From positions 372,001 through 436,000 of the forward strand of contig NZ_BCYR01000001.1 in assembly GCF_001598295.1 (NCBI RefSeq): a stretch of DNA of 64,000 bases, in the 5' to 3' direction. Every line of letters begins with the position of its first letter. Position 1 is the first letter of the stretch. The stretch is from Klebsiella ornithinolytica NBRC 105727 = ATCC 31898 (GTDB lineage Bacteria; Pseudomonadota; Gammaproteobacteria; Enterobacterales; Enterobacteriaceae). This document shows positions 1 through 8,006 of the stretch, piece after piece. A program made the position numbers and the translations under genes. A model generated the notes under the pieces. That model had not been told where the DNA came from. It saw only the letters and a list, made by a program, of their open reading frames with translations, and did no database searches.

Positions 1-340
1 CATTCAGCAGGCCCGGCAGCCACTGGGCGCGTTGCGCATCATCCCCGTATTTTGATAACAGCGTTCCCAGCAGCTCGACCAGGCCGCACTGATCGGCAAT
101 CGAGGCGTAACCGCGCGACAGTTCTTCCATCACCACGGCATAGGCCACCGCATCCAGTCCGACGCCGCCATACTCTTCCGGAACGGTGATACCGAACAGC
201 CCCAGCTCCCCCATTTGTTGGTAGATCTCCGCGGCAAAGCGCTCTTCTCTGTCCAGCTCTTCCGCCTGAGGCCGAATCACTTCGTCGGCAAACTTACGGG
301 TCATCTCGCGGATCTGTTGATGGGTTTCAGTCAAATACAT
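1..340 (-). CDS. Acyl-CoA dehydrogenase, N-terminal part (cut by window edge)
   Basis: About 113 residues are visible, starting MYLTETHQQIREMTRKFADE and continuing beyond the window. The helical N-terminal domain of acyl-CoA dehydrogenases is recognisable, with the typical LGLFGITVPEEYGG segment at about residues 50-63. The family oxidises acyl-CoA thioesters to enoyl-CoA with FAD and passes electrons to ETF. An upstream ATG at 346 abuts the AGGAGG box, so the ATG at 340, six bases from that box, was chosen. It is transcribed away from the DUF993 gene across a shared intergenic region. The substrate cannot be told from this fragment. Confidence 0.85.
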   Translation of the reverse strand, partial: MYLTETHQQIREMTRKFADEVIRPQAEELDREERFAAEIYQQMGELGLFGITVPEEYGGVGLDAVAYAVVMEELSRGYASIADQCGLVELLGTLLSKYGDDAQRAQWLPGLLN

Positions 341-617
341 GGTCATCCTCCTGCCAGCTATTAGTCATGCCGTCTGTTTCTCACGACATTCGAACACATT
401 AATTAAATAACCAGATAGTTACTACATTGGATAAATATGGTTGTCAATCCAGTTAAATAATTGTTGTTAACCAATCGACAAATATTGCAATCACAGGCAG
501 CGGTCAGCTCACCATTCGCTGCCCGGCTTATCACTTTAGTCGTGAGTATCTTGACTTTTCCGCGGGCAAAAAGTACACCTAAAAGTAACTAAATAGATAC
601 TTAACTGAGGAGTCAAT
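341..617. promoter_or_regulatory. Divergent intergenic region between acyl-CoA dehydrogenase and DUF993 genes
   Basis: This AT-rich spacer must hold promoters for both flanking genes. It carries TAACCAGATAGTTA at 408-421, which has inverted arms and matches a palindrome upstream of the isomerase gene near 2.8 kb. A further TAACCAAT half-like sequence lies near 470. No ORF or RNA gene was recognised here. Confidence 0.5.
408..421. promoter_or_regulatory. Candidate operator TAACCA-N2-TAGTTA, copy 1
   Basis: The 14-mer has inverted outer arms TAAC/GTTA. It agrees at 12 of 14 positions with the copy at 2789-2802, differing only in the two central bases. Because it lies between two divergent genes and recurs at the third gene of the group, a common repressor (TetR- or GntR-like) is a reasonable inference. 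No regulator gene is visible in the window. Confidence 0.4.
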
Positions 618-1781
618 ATGCTTAGCATTCACCTGCCAACCCCACAAGGGATCATGACGAATTATCCGCTCGTGACCACAGAAGAACGTCCGACGGTTAT
701 CACCCCCGCGTTTAACCGTATCGCCTATGCCGCCGCCCACGTGGTGATCGACCCGCAGCATCAGGGAGCGGACTGGCTGAACAATCCGCGCATAGACTGG
801 GACGCGACGCTGGCCTATCGCCACCATCTCTGGCGACTTGGGTTTAATATTGCCGAAGCAATGGATACCGCCCAGCGCGGCATGGGAGTCAGCTGGGAGA
901 TCGCCAAAGAGCTGATTATCCGTTCGCTGCAAGAGGCGCAAACCGTACCCGGTGCCGATCTTGCTGCCGGCGTGGGGACCGATCAGCTGGAGGCGGCCCA
1001 CGCCACCACGCTGGAACAGGTTATCGCGGCCTATGAAGAGCAGATGGAACTGGTCGAACAACATAACGGCAAAATCATTTTGATGGCCAGCCGGGCCTTA
1101 GCCAAAGTGGCAAAAACGCCGCAGGATTATCTTGCCGTCTATAACCGTCTGCTGGAACAAAGCCAGGATAAAATTATCCTCCACTGGCTGGGAGAGATGT
1201 TTGACCCGGCGTTAGCCGGCTACTGGGGGTCGACGGATTTTGCTGCCGCCGCGGATACCGTGCTGGAGATCATCGCCAACAACGTTGATAAAGTGGAAGG
1301 CATTAAGATTTCGCTGCTGAGTAAAGAAAAAGAGGTCGCCTTCCGTAAGCGCCTGCCTTCACAGGTGAAAATGTACACCGGCGACGATTTCAACTATCCC
1401 GAACTGATTGCCGGAGAGGATGGCCATTACTCGCATGCGCTGTTAGGTATTTTCGACGCTATCGCCCCGGTAGCCGCCGCCGCACTCAACGAACTGGCGC
1501 TGGGCAATAGCGGGGAATACTATCGGCTGATGAACCCCACTGTCGCCCTGTCGCGGGAAATCTTTAAAGCGCCGACGCAGTATTACAAAGCGGGCATTGT
1601 ATTTCTGGCCTGGCTCAACGGTCACCAGAGTCATTTCTCGATGGCCGGCGGCATGCAGGCGGCACGCGAGATTAGCCACTATGCCGAAATTTTCCGCCTG
1701 GCGGACCAGGCCGGTCTGTTGCAAGATCCGCAGCTGGCTACCCGGCGAATGAAAAATCTGCTGACGGTTTATGGCCTCTGA
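618..1781 (+). CDS. DUF993 family protein (dihydrodipicolinate synthase-like TIM barrel)
   Basis: A 387-residue protein recognised as the DUF993 family, which is thought to be related to the DapA/NAL aldolase superfamily. It contains stretches such as LAAGVGTDQL near residue 116 and a GIKISLLSKEKE segment near residue 229, which would suit a Schiff-base lysine (K231 or a nearby lysine); that assignment is inference. A GAGGAG box five bases before the ATG at 618 supports the start. It converges on the isomerase-like gene downstream and diverges from the acyl-CoA dehydrogenase gene, so the three may form a catabolic module. No reaction is established from the sequence. Confidence 0.75.
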   Translation: MLSIHLPTPQGIMTNYPLVTTEERPTVITPAFNRIAYAAAHVVIDPQHQGADWLNNPRIDWDATLAYRHHLWRLGFNIAEAMDTAQRGMGVSWEIAKELIIRSLQEAQTVPGADLAAGVGTDQLEAAHATTLEQVIAAYEEQMELVEQHNGKIILMASRALAKVAKTPQDYLAVYNRLLEQSQDKIILHWLGEMFDPALAGYWGSTDFAAAADTVLEIIANNVDKVEGIKISLLSKEKEVAFRKRLPSQVKMYTGDDFNYPELIAGEDGHYSHALLGIFDAIAPVAAAALNELALGNSGEYYRLMNPTVALSREIFKAPTQYYKAGIVFLAWLNGHQSHFSMAGGMQAAREISHYAEIFRLADQAGLLQDPQLATRRMKNLLTVYGL

Positions 1782-1804
1782 GTATTATGCGACGAGGCGT
1801 TTAT

Positions 1805-1828
1805 TTCCCAGAGTCACCGCTCTGGGAA
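1805..1828. terminator. Hairpin between convergent genes
   Basis: TTCCCAGAG pairs perfectly with CTCTGGGAA (1805-1813 with 1820-1828) around a six-base loop. It lies exactly between the convergent DUF993 and isomerase-like genes and probably ends transcription from both sides, although it lacks a clear T-run. Confidence 0.55.
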
Positions 1829-1837
1829 CCCCCTCCC

Positions 1838-2671
1838 CTAGCCAAATTCGCGGTGCCGCTGCTTGCAGATAGCAAGCACCTCATCCGGGTCCCGCTGCCA
1901 CCAGTTGTTACGGGAGAATATCTCCACTTCGTGCAAACCGCTGTAGCCCAGCGCCTCGATAGCCTGGCGATGGCTACGAATGTCGATAACTCCGTCCCCC
2001 ATCATGCCGCGATCCAGCAGCATATCCGTAGTGGGCACTAACCAGTCGCAAATATGGAAAGCCAACAGCCGATCGACGCCTGCCCGTTCAATCTGCTGCT
2101 GAAACTGCGGATCCCACCAGGTGTGATAGAGATCCACAGCGATACCCAGCCCCTCGTCGCCTAGTTCGTCGCAAAGATCGTTGGCCTGGGCCAGCGTATT
2201 TACGCAGGCGCGCTCGGCGGCGTACATCGGATGCAGGGGCTCAATCGCCAGCGGCATGCCGAGCGGGCGCGCGTAGTCCAGCAGTTCACTCAGCCCATCA
2301 CGCACCTGCTGCCTGGCGGCGAGTAAATCTTTCGATCCCGCAGGCAGCCCTCCGACCACCAGCACCAGGCAAGGTGCGCCAAGCTCCAGAGCTTCATCCA
2401 CTGCCCGCCGGTTATCCAGAGCCTTCTCCCGACGCTCCTCCGGGGTGCTGCCGGGAAACATACCGCCGCGACAATAGCCGCTCAGCAGCAGGTCATGGTG
2501 GCGGATAAGACGTGCGGACTCTTTCAGCCCCAGCGCCTGGACCTGATCGCGCCAGGGCGCAATGCCGCGAATCTCATGCCGGGCACAGCCTTCAATGATC
2601 TGATCAAGTGTCCATTTCTCCCGCACCGTGGCGGTATTGAGGGATAGTTTACGGCTGTCGGGTTGACTCAT
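1838..2671 (-). CDS. Sugar phosphate isomerase/epimerase family (AP endonuclease 2-like TIM barrel)
   Basis: A 277-residue protein with the xylose isomerase-like TIM-barrel pattern. It has an AIEPLHPMY strand end near residue 142 with the metal-ligand Glu, VDLYHTWWDP near residue 179 with Asp and His, an AFHICDW segment near residue 209, and HEVEIFS with a Glu near residue 248. These are the usual divalent-metal ligands of the family, which includes sugar isomerases, epimerases and IolE/IolI-like dehydratases. Adjacent DUF993 and acyl-CoA dehydrogenase genes suggest a shared catabolic route. A GAGG box eight bases upstream supports the start. The substrate is unknown. Confidence 0.8.
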   Translation of the reverse strand: MSQPDSRKLSLNTATVREKWTLDQIIEGCARHEIRGIAPWRDQVQALGLKESARLIRHHDLLLSGYCRGGMFPGSTPEERREKALDNRRAVDEALELGAPCLVLVVGGLPAGSKDLLAARQQVRDGLSELLDYARPLGMPLAIEPLHPMYAAERACVNTLAQANDLCDELGDEGLGIAVDLYHTWWDPQFQQQIERAGVDRLLAFHICDWLVPTTDMLLDRGMMGDGVIDIRSHRQAIEALGYSGLHEVEIFSRNNWWQRDPDEVLAICKQRHREFG

Positions 2672-2980
2672 CTCTGTGACCTCAGTGTTTTGTGCCTGAA
2701 AAACGTTAAACCAGAAAAGTTGAGCATCATTTTTCTCAACAAAGCATTATAGAAATTAATATGTTGGGTAAATACGACAGCAATCACATAACCAACTAGT
2801 TAGTTATATTTATAAATAAGAACGCGCATAAAGCGAGGGAACGGCAGGCGACGGATCCGTGCCGGGACAATAAGCTTGTCGTACGAAAATCGATCCGAAG
2901 GAGCGTCAGATGCTGCTTTTCAGGTGACAGCGGAAAGAGCGGAAGTGACAATACCGCCAGCTAAGATGGGCTGGCCGGTG
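2672..2980. promoter_or_regulatory. Upstream region of the isomerase-like gene, otherwise empty
   Basis: About 310 bases between the isomerase-like gene start and the yoaG terminator. The half nearest the gene is AT-rich and holds the palindrome at 2789-2806. The other half (about 2820-2980) shows no convincing ORF or conserved element. Confidence 0.4.
2789..2806. promoter_or_regulatory. Candidate operator, 18-bp near-perfect palindrome, copy 2
   Basis: TAACCAACTAGTTAGTTA equals its reverse complement at all but one symmetric pair of positions. It lies about 120 bp upstream of the isomerase-like ATG. The first 14 bases match the element at 408-421 except for the central two. Size and symmetry are typical of a TetR-type operator. 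Confidence 0.5.
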
Positions 2981-3007
2981 AAGAAAGCAGACACCCGGGG
3001 TGTCTGC
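2981..3007 (-). terminator. Terminator of the yeaR-yoaG operon
   Basis: GCAGACACCC and GGGTGTCTGC form a 10-bp inverted repeat at 2987-3007. On the minus strand it is followed by TTTCTT. It lies 20 bases past the yoaG stop codon. Confidence 0.75.
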
Positions 3008-3026
3008 CCGATATTTCGCTTGTAAA

Positions 3027-3365
3027 CTACCAGCCGCAGACGTTGGTCTCTTCATCCGATTCATAACCGCGCACGATATTAATCAGATCTTTGACGGCAT
3101 CGGCAGCCACCCCCGGCGCCTGCAGCTCATTCAGGGAGGCAAACTCTTTATCCACCGATACACCATTATTATTATTGGTCACCGACAGCGTGAACCCCTT
3201 CCCCTGGCTATTGTCAGACGACAGCGGGGCAACAAGTTCTGCCAGCGCCTGCTCGGCCATGGCGGGAATATATAGCGCCATCGGCTTCAAATAGACTTTC
3301 TCTTGTCTGTCATTATTGTTGCCATTAGCAACAGCCAGTGAATAACCTCTATTTTCGTTGTTCAT
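3027..3365 (-). CDS. yoaG: YoaG-like DUF1869 protein with internally duplicated domain
   Basis: A 112-residue protein whose C-terminal half (about residues 52-112, GFTLSVTNNNNGVSVDKEF to the terminal NVCGW) matches E. coli YoaG, a 60-residue protein of unknown function ending in the same CGW. The N-terminal half (residues 7-45, GYSLAVANGNNN, then LYIPAMAEQALAELV) resembles a second, degenerate copy, so the length is about double that of YoaG. It is the second gene of the yeaR operon, 10 bp after yeaR. In E. coli this operon responds to nitrate and nitric oxide through NarL and NsrR. Its biochemical role is unknown. Confidence 0.85.
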   Translation of the reverse strand: MNNENRGYSLAVANGNNNDRQEKVYLKPMALYIPAMAEQALAELVAPLSSDNSQGKGFTLSVTNNNNGVSVDKEFASLNELQAPGVAADAVKDLINIVRGYESDEETNVCGW

Positions 3366-3375
3366 ACGTGCAGCC

Positions 3376-3708
3376 TTATCCCTCTATCAGAATTTGAGGA
3401 TCGACATAAAAATCTACGTTGAAGACGGTGTCTTCAGTCAATGCTTCAATTCGGTGCCATTTCTCCGGCGGAAATACGCCAAACTGTCCGGCTTCAATGG
3501 TCAGCGTTTCCACCGGCTGCGGGCTGGTCTCATCGGCATAGCCGTAATAGCGGATAGCCCCCTGCATCACAGCCAGACGGGGATAGACTCCCTGCCGGGT
3601 TCCGGCATCAAGATGCCGCTGCCAGATAGAGGCGGGCGCCGTCTCTGTAGTCCACAGGGGCGTAGTTCGCGTATGAACATAGTGGGTGGGAATAATAATT
3701 CGCTGCAT
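3376..3708 (-). CDS. yeaR: YeaR family protein (DUF1971, cupin-like)
   Basis: A 110-residue protein of the DUF1971/TehB-like cupin family, with FGVFPPEKWHRIEAL near residue 75 carrying the conserved His. E. coli YeaR is nitrate/NO-induced through NarL and NsrR and its operon has been linked to tellurite resistance. The downstream partner is yoaG. The 120 bp upstream are rich in NarL-like heptamers, as expected. A GCGAGG box eight bases upstream of the ATG supports the start. Confidence 0.88.
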   Translation of the reverse strand: MQRIIIPTHYVHTRTTPLWTTETAPASIWQRHLDAGTRQGVYPRLAVMQGAIRYYGYADETSPQPVETLTIEAGQFGVFPPEKWHRIEALTEDTVFNVDFYVDPQILIEG

Positions 3709-3772
3709 GATTCGGCCTCGCTTTCCGCACCCTTGCGTGCGGTGGGAACGGTGAAATATGTTGCATATGATA

Positions 3773-3848
3773 TACCCCTTTTAATCACTAAGGGTATTAT
3801 TTTTAAAGATGAGAATTTTCTACCCCCGTTAATACTCAATAAGGGTTA
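3773..3848 (-). promoter_or_regulatory. yeaR promoter region with NarL-like heptamers
   Basis: A 7-2-7 arrangement, TACTCAA-TA-AGGGTTA, lies at 3833-3848 and matches the NarL consensus TACYYMT-N2-AKRRGTA at 12 of 14 positions. Further heptamer-like sites are TACCCCT (3773), AAGGGTA (3790) and TACCCCC (3821). On the minus strand a CATCTT-containing stretch near 3805-3818 could be half of an NsrR site, but it is weak. The layout agrees with nitrate/NO control of yeaR-yoaG. Confidence 0.55.
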
Positions 3849-3917
3849 GTTTTTCTGAAATATAAGAATGGACGGACCTGTGAATCAGATCCGCGATAAG
3901 ACAGGAGAGAAGATGAT

Positions 3918-5840
3918 TTATTTTACCGGCGTGTTCAGGGGGCCGGGTTTACCAATTAGATAACCCTGAACCAGATCGCAACCTAATTGTTGCAGCGAAT
4001 GGAGTTGTTCTTCTGTTTCGACGCCTTCGGCGACAATACGCATATGTAAACTTTTTCCCATGCTGATGATCAGACGCACAATATCAAGATCGTCTTTTTG
4101 CAGCGGAATATTAATCACAAACGAGCGATCGATTTTTATCTTATCGAACGGGAAATAGCTCAACCGCGACAATGACGAGTAGCCGGTACCAAAATCATCA
4201 ATCGAAATCTGGATCCCCAGCTCACGCAGCTGGCTGAGAATCTCTAAAGAGCGGGTGTTTTCATTGAACACATCCGACTCGGTAATCTCCAGATCCAGAC
4301 GATGCGGATCGAGGCCCGTTTTTTTCAATACGCTGACAATCACATCGGTCAACGAGCTGTTAATCAACTGAATAGGCGACACGTTTACCGAGACCTTAAG
4401 CGGCGATGACCAACGCGCCGCCTCTTCGCAGGCGGTGCTGAGCACCCACTCGCCGAGGGCGTTTATCATGCCCGTTTTCTCGGCAATCGGAATAAAGGTG
4501 CTCGGCGGAACCACGCCGCGTACCGGATGGAACCAGCGCACCAGCGCTTCGTAACCGTAAATTTCACCGCTGACCGTGTCGGCTATCGGTTGGTAATACA
4601 CCCGGAATTCACCATTACCGAGCGCCTGCAGCAGATCATCCTCGAACGATTTATTCTCCTGCAGACGTTGCAGCATGCCGGCGCGGAAGACCTTGACGGT
4701 ACCTGCGCCCTCTTTTTTCGCCTCATACAGCGCCAGATCGGCACATTTATATAAATAATCGGTGCGCGTTTCGCGATCGGAAAGCACGATGCCGATGCAG
4801 GCATCGATGTTGATCATCGAGTCATAGATTTGATAGGGCTGGATGATTTTTTCCCGGATCACCATCGCCCGTTCCAGCGCCATCTCTTCGCTCAGGTCAC
4901 AGGAGATCAGGGCGAATTCATCGCCTCCCAGACGATAGAGAGTTTCCGCAGTTTTACGGAAAAACGACAGGCGGCTGGCCAGTTCCTGCAGCAGTTTATC
5001 GCCGGAATCGTGGCCCAGCGTATCGTTTACATCTTTAAAATTATCGAGGTCGAAAAGCATCACCACGGCACAGCCATCGTAAGGCCTGACCTGATTGACA
5101 ATTTCCTGCAACTTTTGCCAGAAGGAGAGCCGATTCGGCATACCGGTCAGCGAGTCATGGTAAGCATCGTACTGCAGACGGCGGTTTTGCACCTGCAGCT
5201 TCTCTTTTGACAGCTGCAGATCGTCGGCCAGCAGCTTCATTCGCACATGGGCACGCCGCAGATTGTTATTCTGCCGCAGCATCAACAGGCCCAACGTGAT
5301 ACAGGTTGTAATCAACAGGATGGAGATAATTGAATAGATGTAATACAGATTCTGAATTTTATCGTGAGTATGATTAACAACGTCAATCCCCTGCACCAGC
5401 GAGGTGGAGGCGAGCGAGGTCATCGGGCCGTCAATCTCTCTCATTTTGCCTAACACCGTCTTAATCTGAGCAGGTGTCATTTTATCCAGCCCGCTATCGA
5501 GCTGCTGCAAAATAGCGAACAACGTATCGACGGTAGCCTGGCGCCCGGCATCTTTATGAATAAAATTCCTCAGTTCGCCCTGCTGCAACAGTTCAATCTG
5601 GCTCAACATAATATCCAGGCGCAGACGTACCTGATCGCGGTCAGCGCTCTCCACGCCAAGTGCGAATGCGCCTAAACTCGACTCCAGCCGCATATACTCG
5701 GATACTATCTGGGCGACTGACCAGGAGTCCGTATAGCGGGTTAATTTCTGTAACTCACTTTGCCGCTCATGCACCAGATAGGTAATGTATCCGGTGATGA
5801 TGAACAGCGACAAAATAATCCCGGTAAGTATTCGATTCAA
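3918..5840 (-). CDS. Membrane GGDEF-EAL protein (cyclic-di-GMP turnover)
   Basis: About 640 residues from a TTG start: a signal-anchor helix (about 4-24), a helical periplasmic region of about 140 residues, a second membrane helix (167-188), a short coiled linker, a GGDEF domain with intact RLGGDEF (about 305-309) and an EAL domain (431-433). EAL residues are kept (NVSP, LEITES, DDFGTGYSSL, KIDRSF, AEGVE), so phosphodiesterase activity is likely. No RxxD inhibitory site precedes GGDEF. The frame is open to an ATG at 5984, but that would overlap the upstream gene by 134 bp. AAGGG lies seven bases before the TTG at 5840. It is the second gene of an operon with the periplasmic protein, which may be its sensing partner. 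Confidence 0.88.
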   Translation of the reverse strand: MNRILTGIILSLFIITGYITYLVHERQSELQKLTRYTDSWSVAQIVSEYMRLESSLGAFALGVESADRDQVRLRLDIMLSQIELLQQGELRNFIHKDAGRQATVDTLFAILQQLDSGLDKMTPAQIKTVLGKMREIDGPMTSLASTSLVQGIDVVNHTHDKIQNLYYIYSIISILLITTCITLGLLMLRQNNNLRRAHVRMKLLADDLQLSKEKLQVQNRRLQYDAYHDSLTGMPNRLSFWQKLQEIVNQVRPYDGCAVVMLFDLDNFKDVNDTLGHDSGDKLLQELASRLSFFRKTAETLYRLGGDEFALISCDLSEEMALERAMVIREKIIQPYQIYDSMINIDACIGIVLSDRETRTDYLYKCADLALYEAKKEGAGTVKVFRAGMLQRLQENKSFEDDLLQALGNGEFRVYYQPIADTVSGEIYGYEALVRWFHPVRGVVPPSTFIPIAEKTGMINALGEWVLSTACEEAARWSSPLKVSVNVSPIQLINSSLTDVIVSVLKKTGLDPHRLDLEITESDVFNENTRSLEILSQLRELGIQISIDDFGTGYSSLSRLSYFPFDKIKIDRSFVINIPLQKDDLDIVRLIISMGKSLHMRIVAEGVETEEQLHSLQQLGCDLVQGYLIGKPGPLNTPVK

Positions 5841-5850
5841 GATCAAACCC

Positions 5851-6348
5851 TTACTCAATGATAATTTTTGAAACTTGCCACGCTGAACGGGAATAATAAA
5901 CCTGGTTTTGCAGTTCAGGGCTGCTATCGTACGGATAAACAATAAATAAAGGGCCTTTATCACGGATGTGCATATATTCGCCATTTAATTTTAGCGCGAG
6001 GATAACAGGGAACTGGCGAAAATCATCGAGCGGGACCATCGTCGTATAGTCGTTCAAGGCAATAACCTTGGCCGTCTTGCCCCTGGCACCGACTAAATCC
6101 ATGAGTTTGCTAAGGGAAACGCCCTCAAAGCGCACTTTTCCTGAGTACCAGGGCGTGGTGGTGACAATGGTCTCCATCCCCAGTTTTTCTAATGCCGCCA
6201 GGTCAAAAACCGCGGTATCGCCTGCATTTGTATTTCCAATCAAGCCGGAAATGGTTAAAACGGGCTTCCCCGTAGGGGCAGGCAGTTTTTCTGCAAAAGC
6301 ATTAGGCAAAACCATAACACAAAATAAAACTGCGAAAAGTAGACGCAT
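5851..6348 (-). CDS. Periplasmic protein of the oxidoreductase molybdopterin-binding (SUOX-like) fold
   Basis: 165 residues with a clear signal peptide (MRLLFAVLFCVMVLPNAFA, cleavage after AFA). The mature part resembles the small molybdopterin-binding domain fold: DLAALEKLGMETIVTTTPW, then VRFEGVSLSKLMDLVGA, IALNDYTTMVPLDDF and GPLFIVYPYD. The cofactor-ligating Cys of true enzymes appears to be absent (no Cys in the mature part), so a ligand-binding or partner role is more likely. Its stop lies 10 bp before the start of the GGDEF-EAL gene, so the two should be co-transcribed. The suggestion that it signals to the membrane protein is inference. Confidence 0.75.
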   Translation of the reverse strand: MRLLFAVLFCVMVLPNAFAEKLPAPTGKPVLTISGLIGNTNAGDTAVFDLAALEKLGMETIVTTTPWYSGKVRFEGVSLSKLMDLVGARGKTAKVIALNDYTTMVPLDDFRQFPVILALKLNGEYMHIRDKGPLFIVYPYDSSPELQNQVYYSRSAWQVSKIIIE

Positions 6349-6639
6349 TTAGCTCACCATTCCGGAATTGGAGATAAGTTAATTGTAAACCATTAAGGTC
6401 AATTCTTAAAAGACGTCAGCAGCGGGTTGTGAGGTTCTCGATTAAAAATATTTTCTCTTTCCAGAACACTCTGAACCTGTGTTTACGCCTGACGATAAAA
6501 AGCACATTTTTTGCCATTAAGGCAGCACTTTCGGTAAAAATCTTTTCTCTCATCCTGGAGCGCGGTAGTCTTTGTACAGACGCCGCTAAGACTGCGTCTC
6601 ATTCCAATAATGATAAACACGGCAACAGACAGGACAGGT

Positions 6640-7962
6640 ATGGACTCAACGCTTATTTCCTCCCGCCCCGGCAAGGAGACATGTTCACTCAATCGCGCCA
6701 GAAGAGCGGCCTGGGGCAGCTTTGCCGGCGCGGTGGTTGACTGGTACGATTTTTTACTCTACGGCATTACCGCCGCGCTGGTTTTTAACCGCGAATTTTT
6801 CCCGCAGATTAGCCCGGCAATGGGTACGCTGGCCGCCTTTGCAACTTTCGGCGTCGGCTTCCTGTTTCGTCCCCTCGGCGGCATTATCTTCGGTCATTTC
6901 GGCGATCGCCTCGGCCGCAAACGGATGCTGATGATGACCGTCTGGATGATGGGGATTGCGACCGCCTGCATTGGTCTGCTCCCTTCTTTCAATCAAATCG
7001 GCTGGTGGGCCCCCGTGCTGCTTGTCACCCTACGCGCTATTCAGGGCTTCGCCGTCGGCGGAGAATGGGGCGGCGCGGCGCTGCTGGCAGTAGAAAGTGC
7101 GCCCAAAAATAAAAAAGCCTTCTACAGCAGCGGAGTTCAGGTGGGTTACGGCGTGGGTCTGCTGCTTTCCACCGGCCTGGTCTCGCTGATCAGCGCCAAC
7201 ACCACCAACGAGCAGTTTCTCAGCTGGGGCTGGCGCCTGCCGTTCTTGTTCAGCGTGGTGCTGGTGTTAGTTGCGCTGTGGATCCGCAACGGCATGGCCG
7301 AATCCGCCGAATTTGAAAATCAGCAGCAGGAAGCGCAGCTGAAGACGGCCAAAAAGCGCCTGCCGGTCGTCGAAGCCCTGTTTCGTCATCCCGGGGCGTT
7401 TTTACTGATTATCGCCCTGCGTTTGTGCGAACTGCTGACCATGTATATTGTCACAGCCTTCGCCCTGAATTACTCAACGCAGAACCTCGGCCTGCCGCGT
7501 GAACTGTTCCTTAATATCGGCCTGCTGGTCGGTGGGATTAGCTGTCTGACAATCCCCTGCTTCGCCTGGCTTGCGGATCGCTTTGGCCGCCGGCGGATCT
7601 ACATTACCGGTGCGCTAATCGGCACGCTCAGCGCGTTCCCGTTCTTTATGGCGCTGGAGAGTCAGTCGTACTTCTGGATCCTCTTTTTCGCCCTGATGTT
7701 GGCCAATATCGCCCATGATATGGTGGTTTGCGTTCAGCAACCGATGTTCACCGAGATGTTTGGCGCCAGCTATCGTTACAGCGGGGCCGGCGTCGGCTAT
7801 CAGGTCGCCAGCGTCATTGGCGGCGGCTTTACGCCATTTATTGCCGCAGCACTGGTCACCTTCTCCGGTGGCTCCTGGCACAGCGTGGCGATTTACCTGA
7901 CCGGCGGCTGTCTGCTCTCTGCCGTCACCGCCATGTTGATGAAAAAGACCCCTCACCCCTGA
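6640..7962 (+). CDS. MFS transporter, metabolite:H+ symporter (MHS) family
   Basis: 440 residues with about 12 predicted membrane helices. Family hallmarks are DWYDFLLYG at about residues 31-39, the loop GHFGDRLGRKRML and RAIQGFAVGGEWGGA. MHS members carry shikimate, proline/betaine, citrate, alpha-ketoglutarate and aromatic acids; the substrate here is not predictable. The ATG at 6640 with an AGGA box five bases upstream was preferred to an upstream ATG at 6610 that has no ribosome-binding site. It is followed after 44 bp by a lipoate-ligase-like gene and transcribed divergently from the periplasmic/GGDEF-EAL operon. Confidence 0.85.
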   Translation: MDSTLISSRPGKETCSLNRARRAAWGSFAGAVVDWYDFLLYGITAALVFNREFFPQISPAMGTLAAFATFGVGFLFRPLGGIIFGHFGDRLGRKRMLMMTVWMMGIATACIGLLPSFNQIGWWAPVLLVTLRAIQGFAVGGEWGGAALLAVESAPKNKKAFYSSGVQVGYGVGLLLSTGLVSLISANTTNEQFLSWGWRLPFLFSVVLVLVALWIRNGMAESAEFENQQQEAQLKTAKKRLPVVEALFRHPGAFLLIIALRLCELLTMYIVTAFALNYSTQNLGLPRELFLNIGLLVGGISCLTIPCFAWLADRFGRRRIYITGALIGTLSAFPFFMALESQSYFWILFFALMLANIAHDMVVCVQQPMFTEMFGASYRYSGAGVGYQVASVIGGGFTPFIAAALVTFSGGSWHSVAIYLTGGCLLSAVTAMLMKKTPHP

Positions 7963-8006
7963 TTGCGCGGTACGCGGCGGGGAACCGCCGCGTACATGGA
8001 GACCTT

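Noticed and set aside
5841-5984. N-terminal 48-codon extension of the GGDEF-EAL protein
   Set aside because: It would overlap the upstream periplasmic gene by 134 bp and places a non-conserved segment before the signal-anchor helix; the TTG at 5840 has a better ribosome-binding site.
7728-8006. N-terminal extension of the lipoate-ligase-like protein into the transporter gene
   Set aside because: The added residues are out of frame with, and lie inside, the transporter gene; the ATG at 8007 has a good ribosome-binding site.
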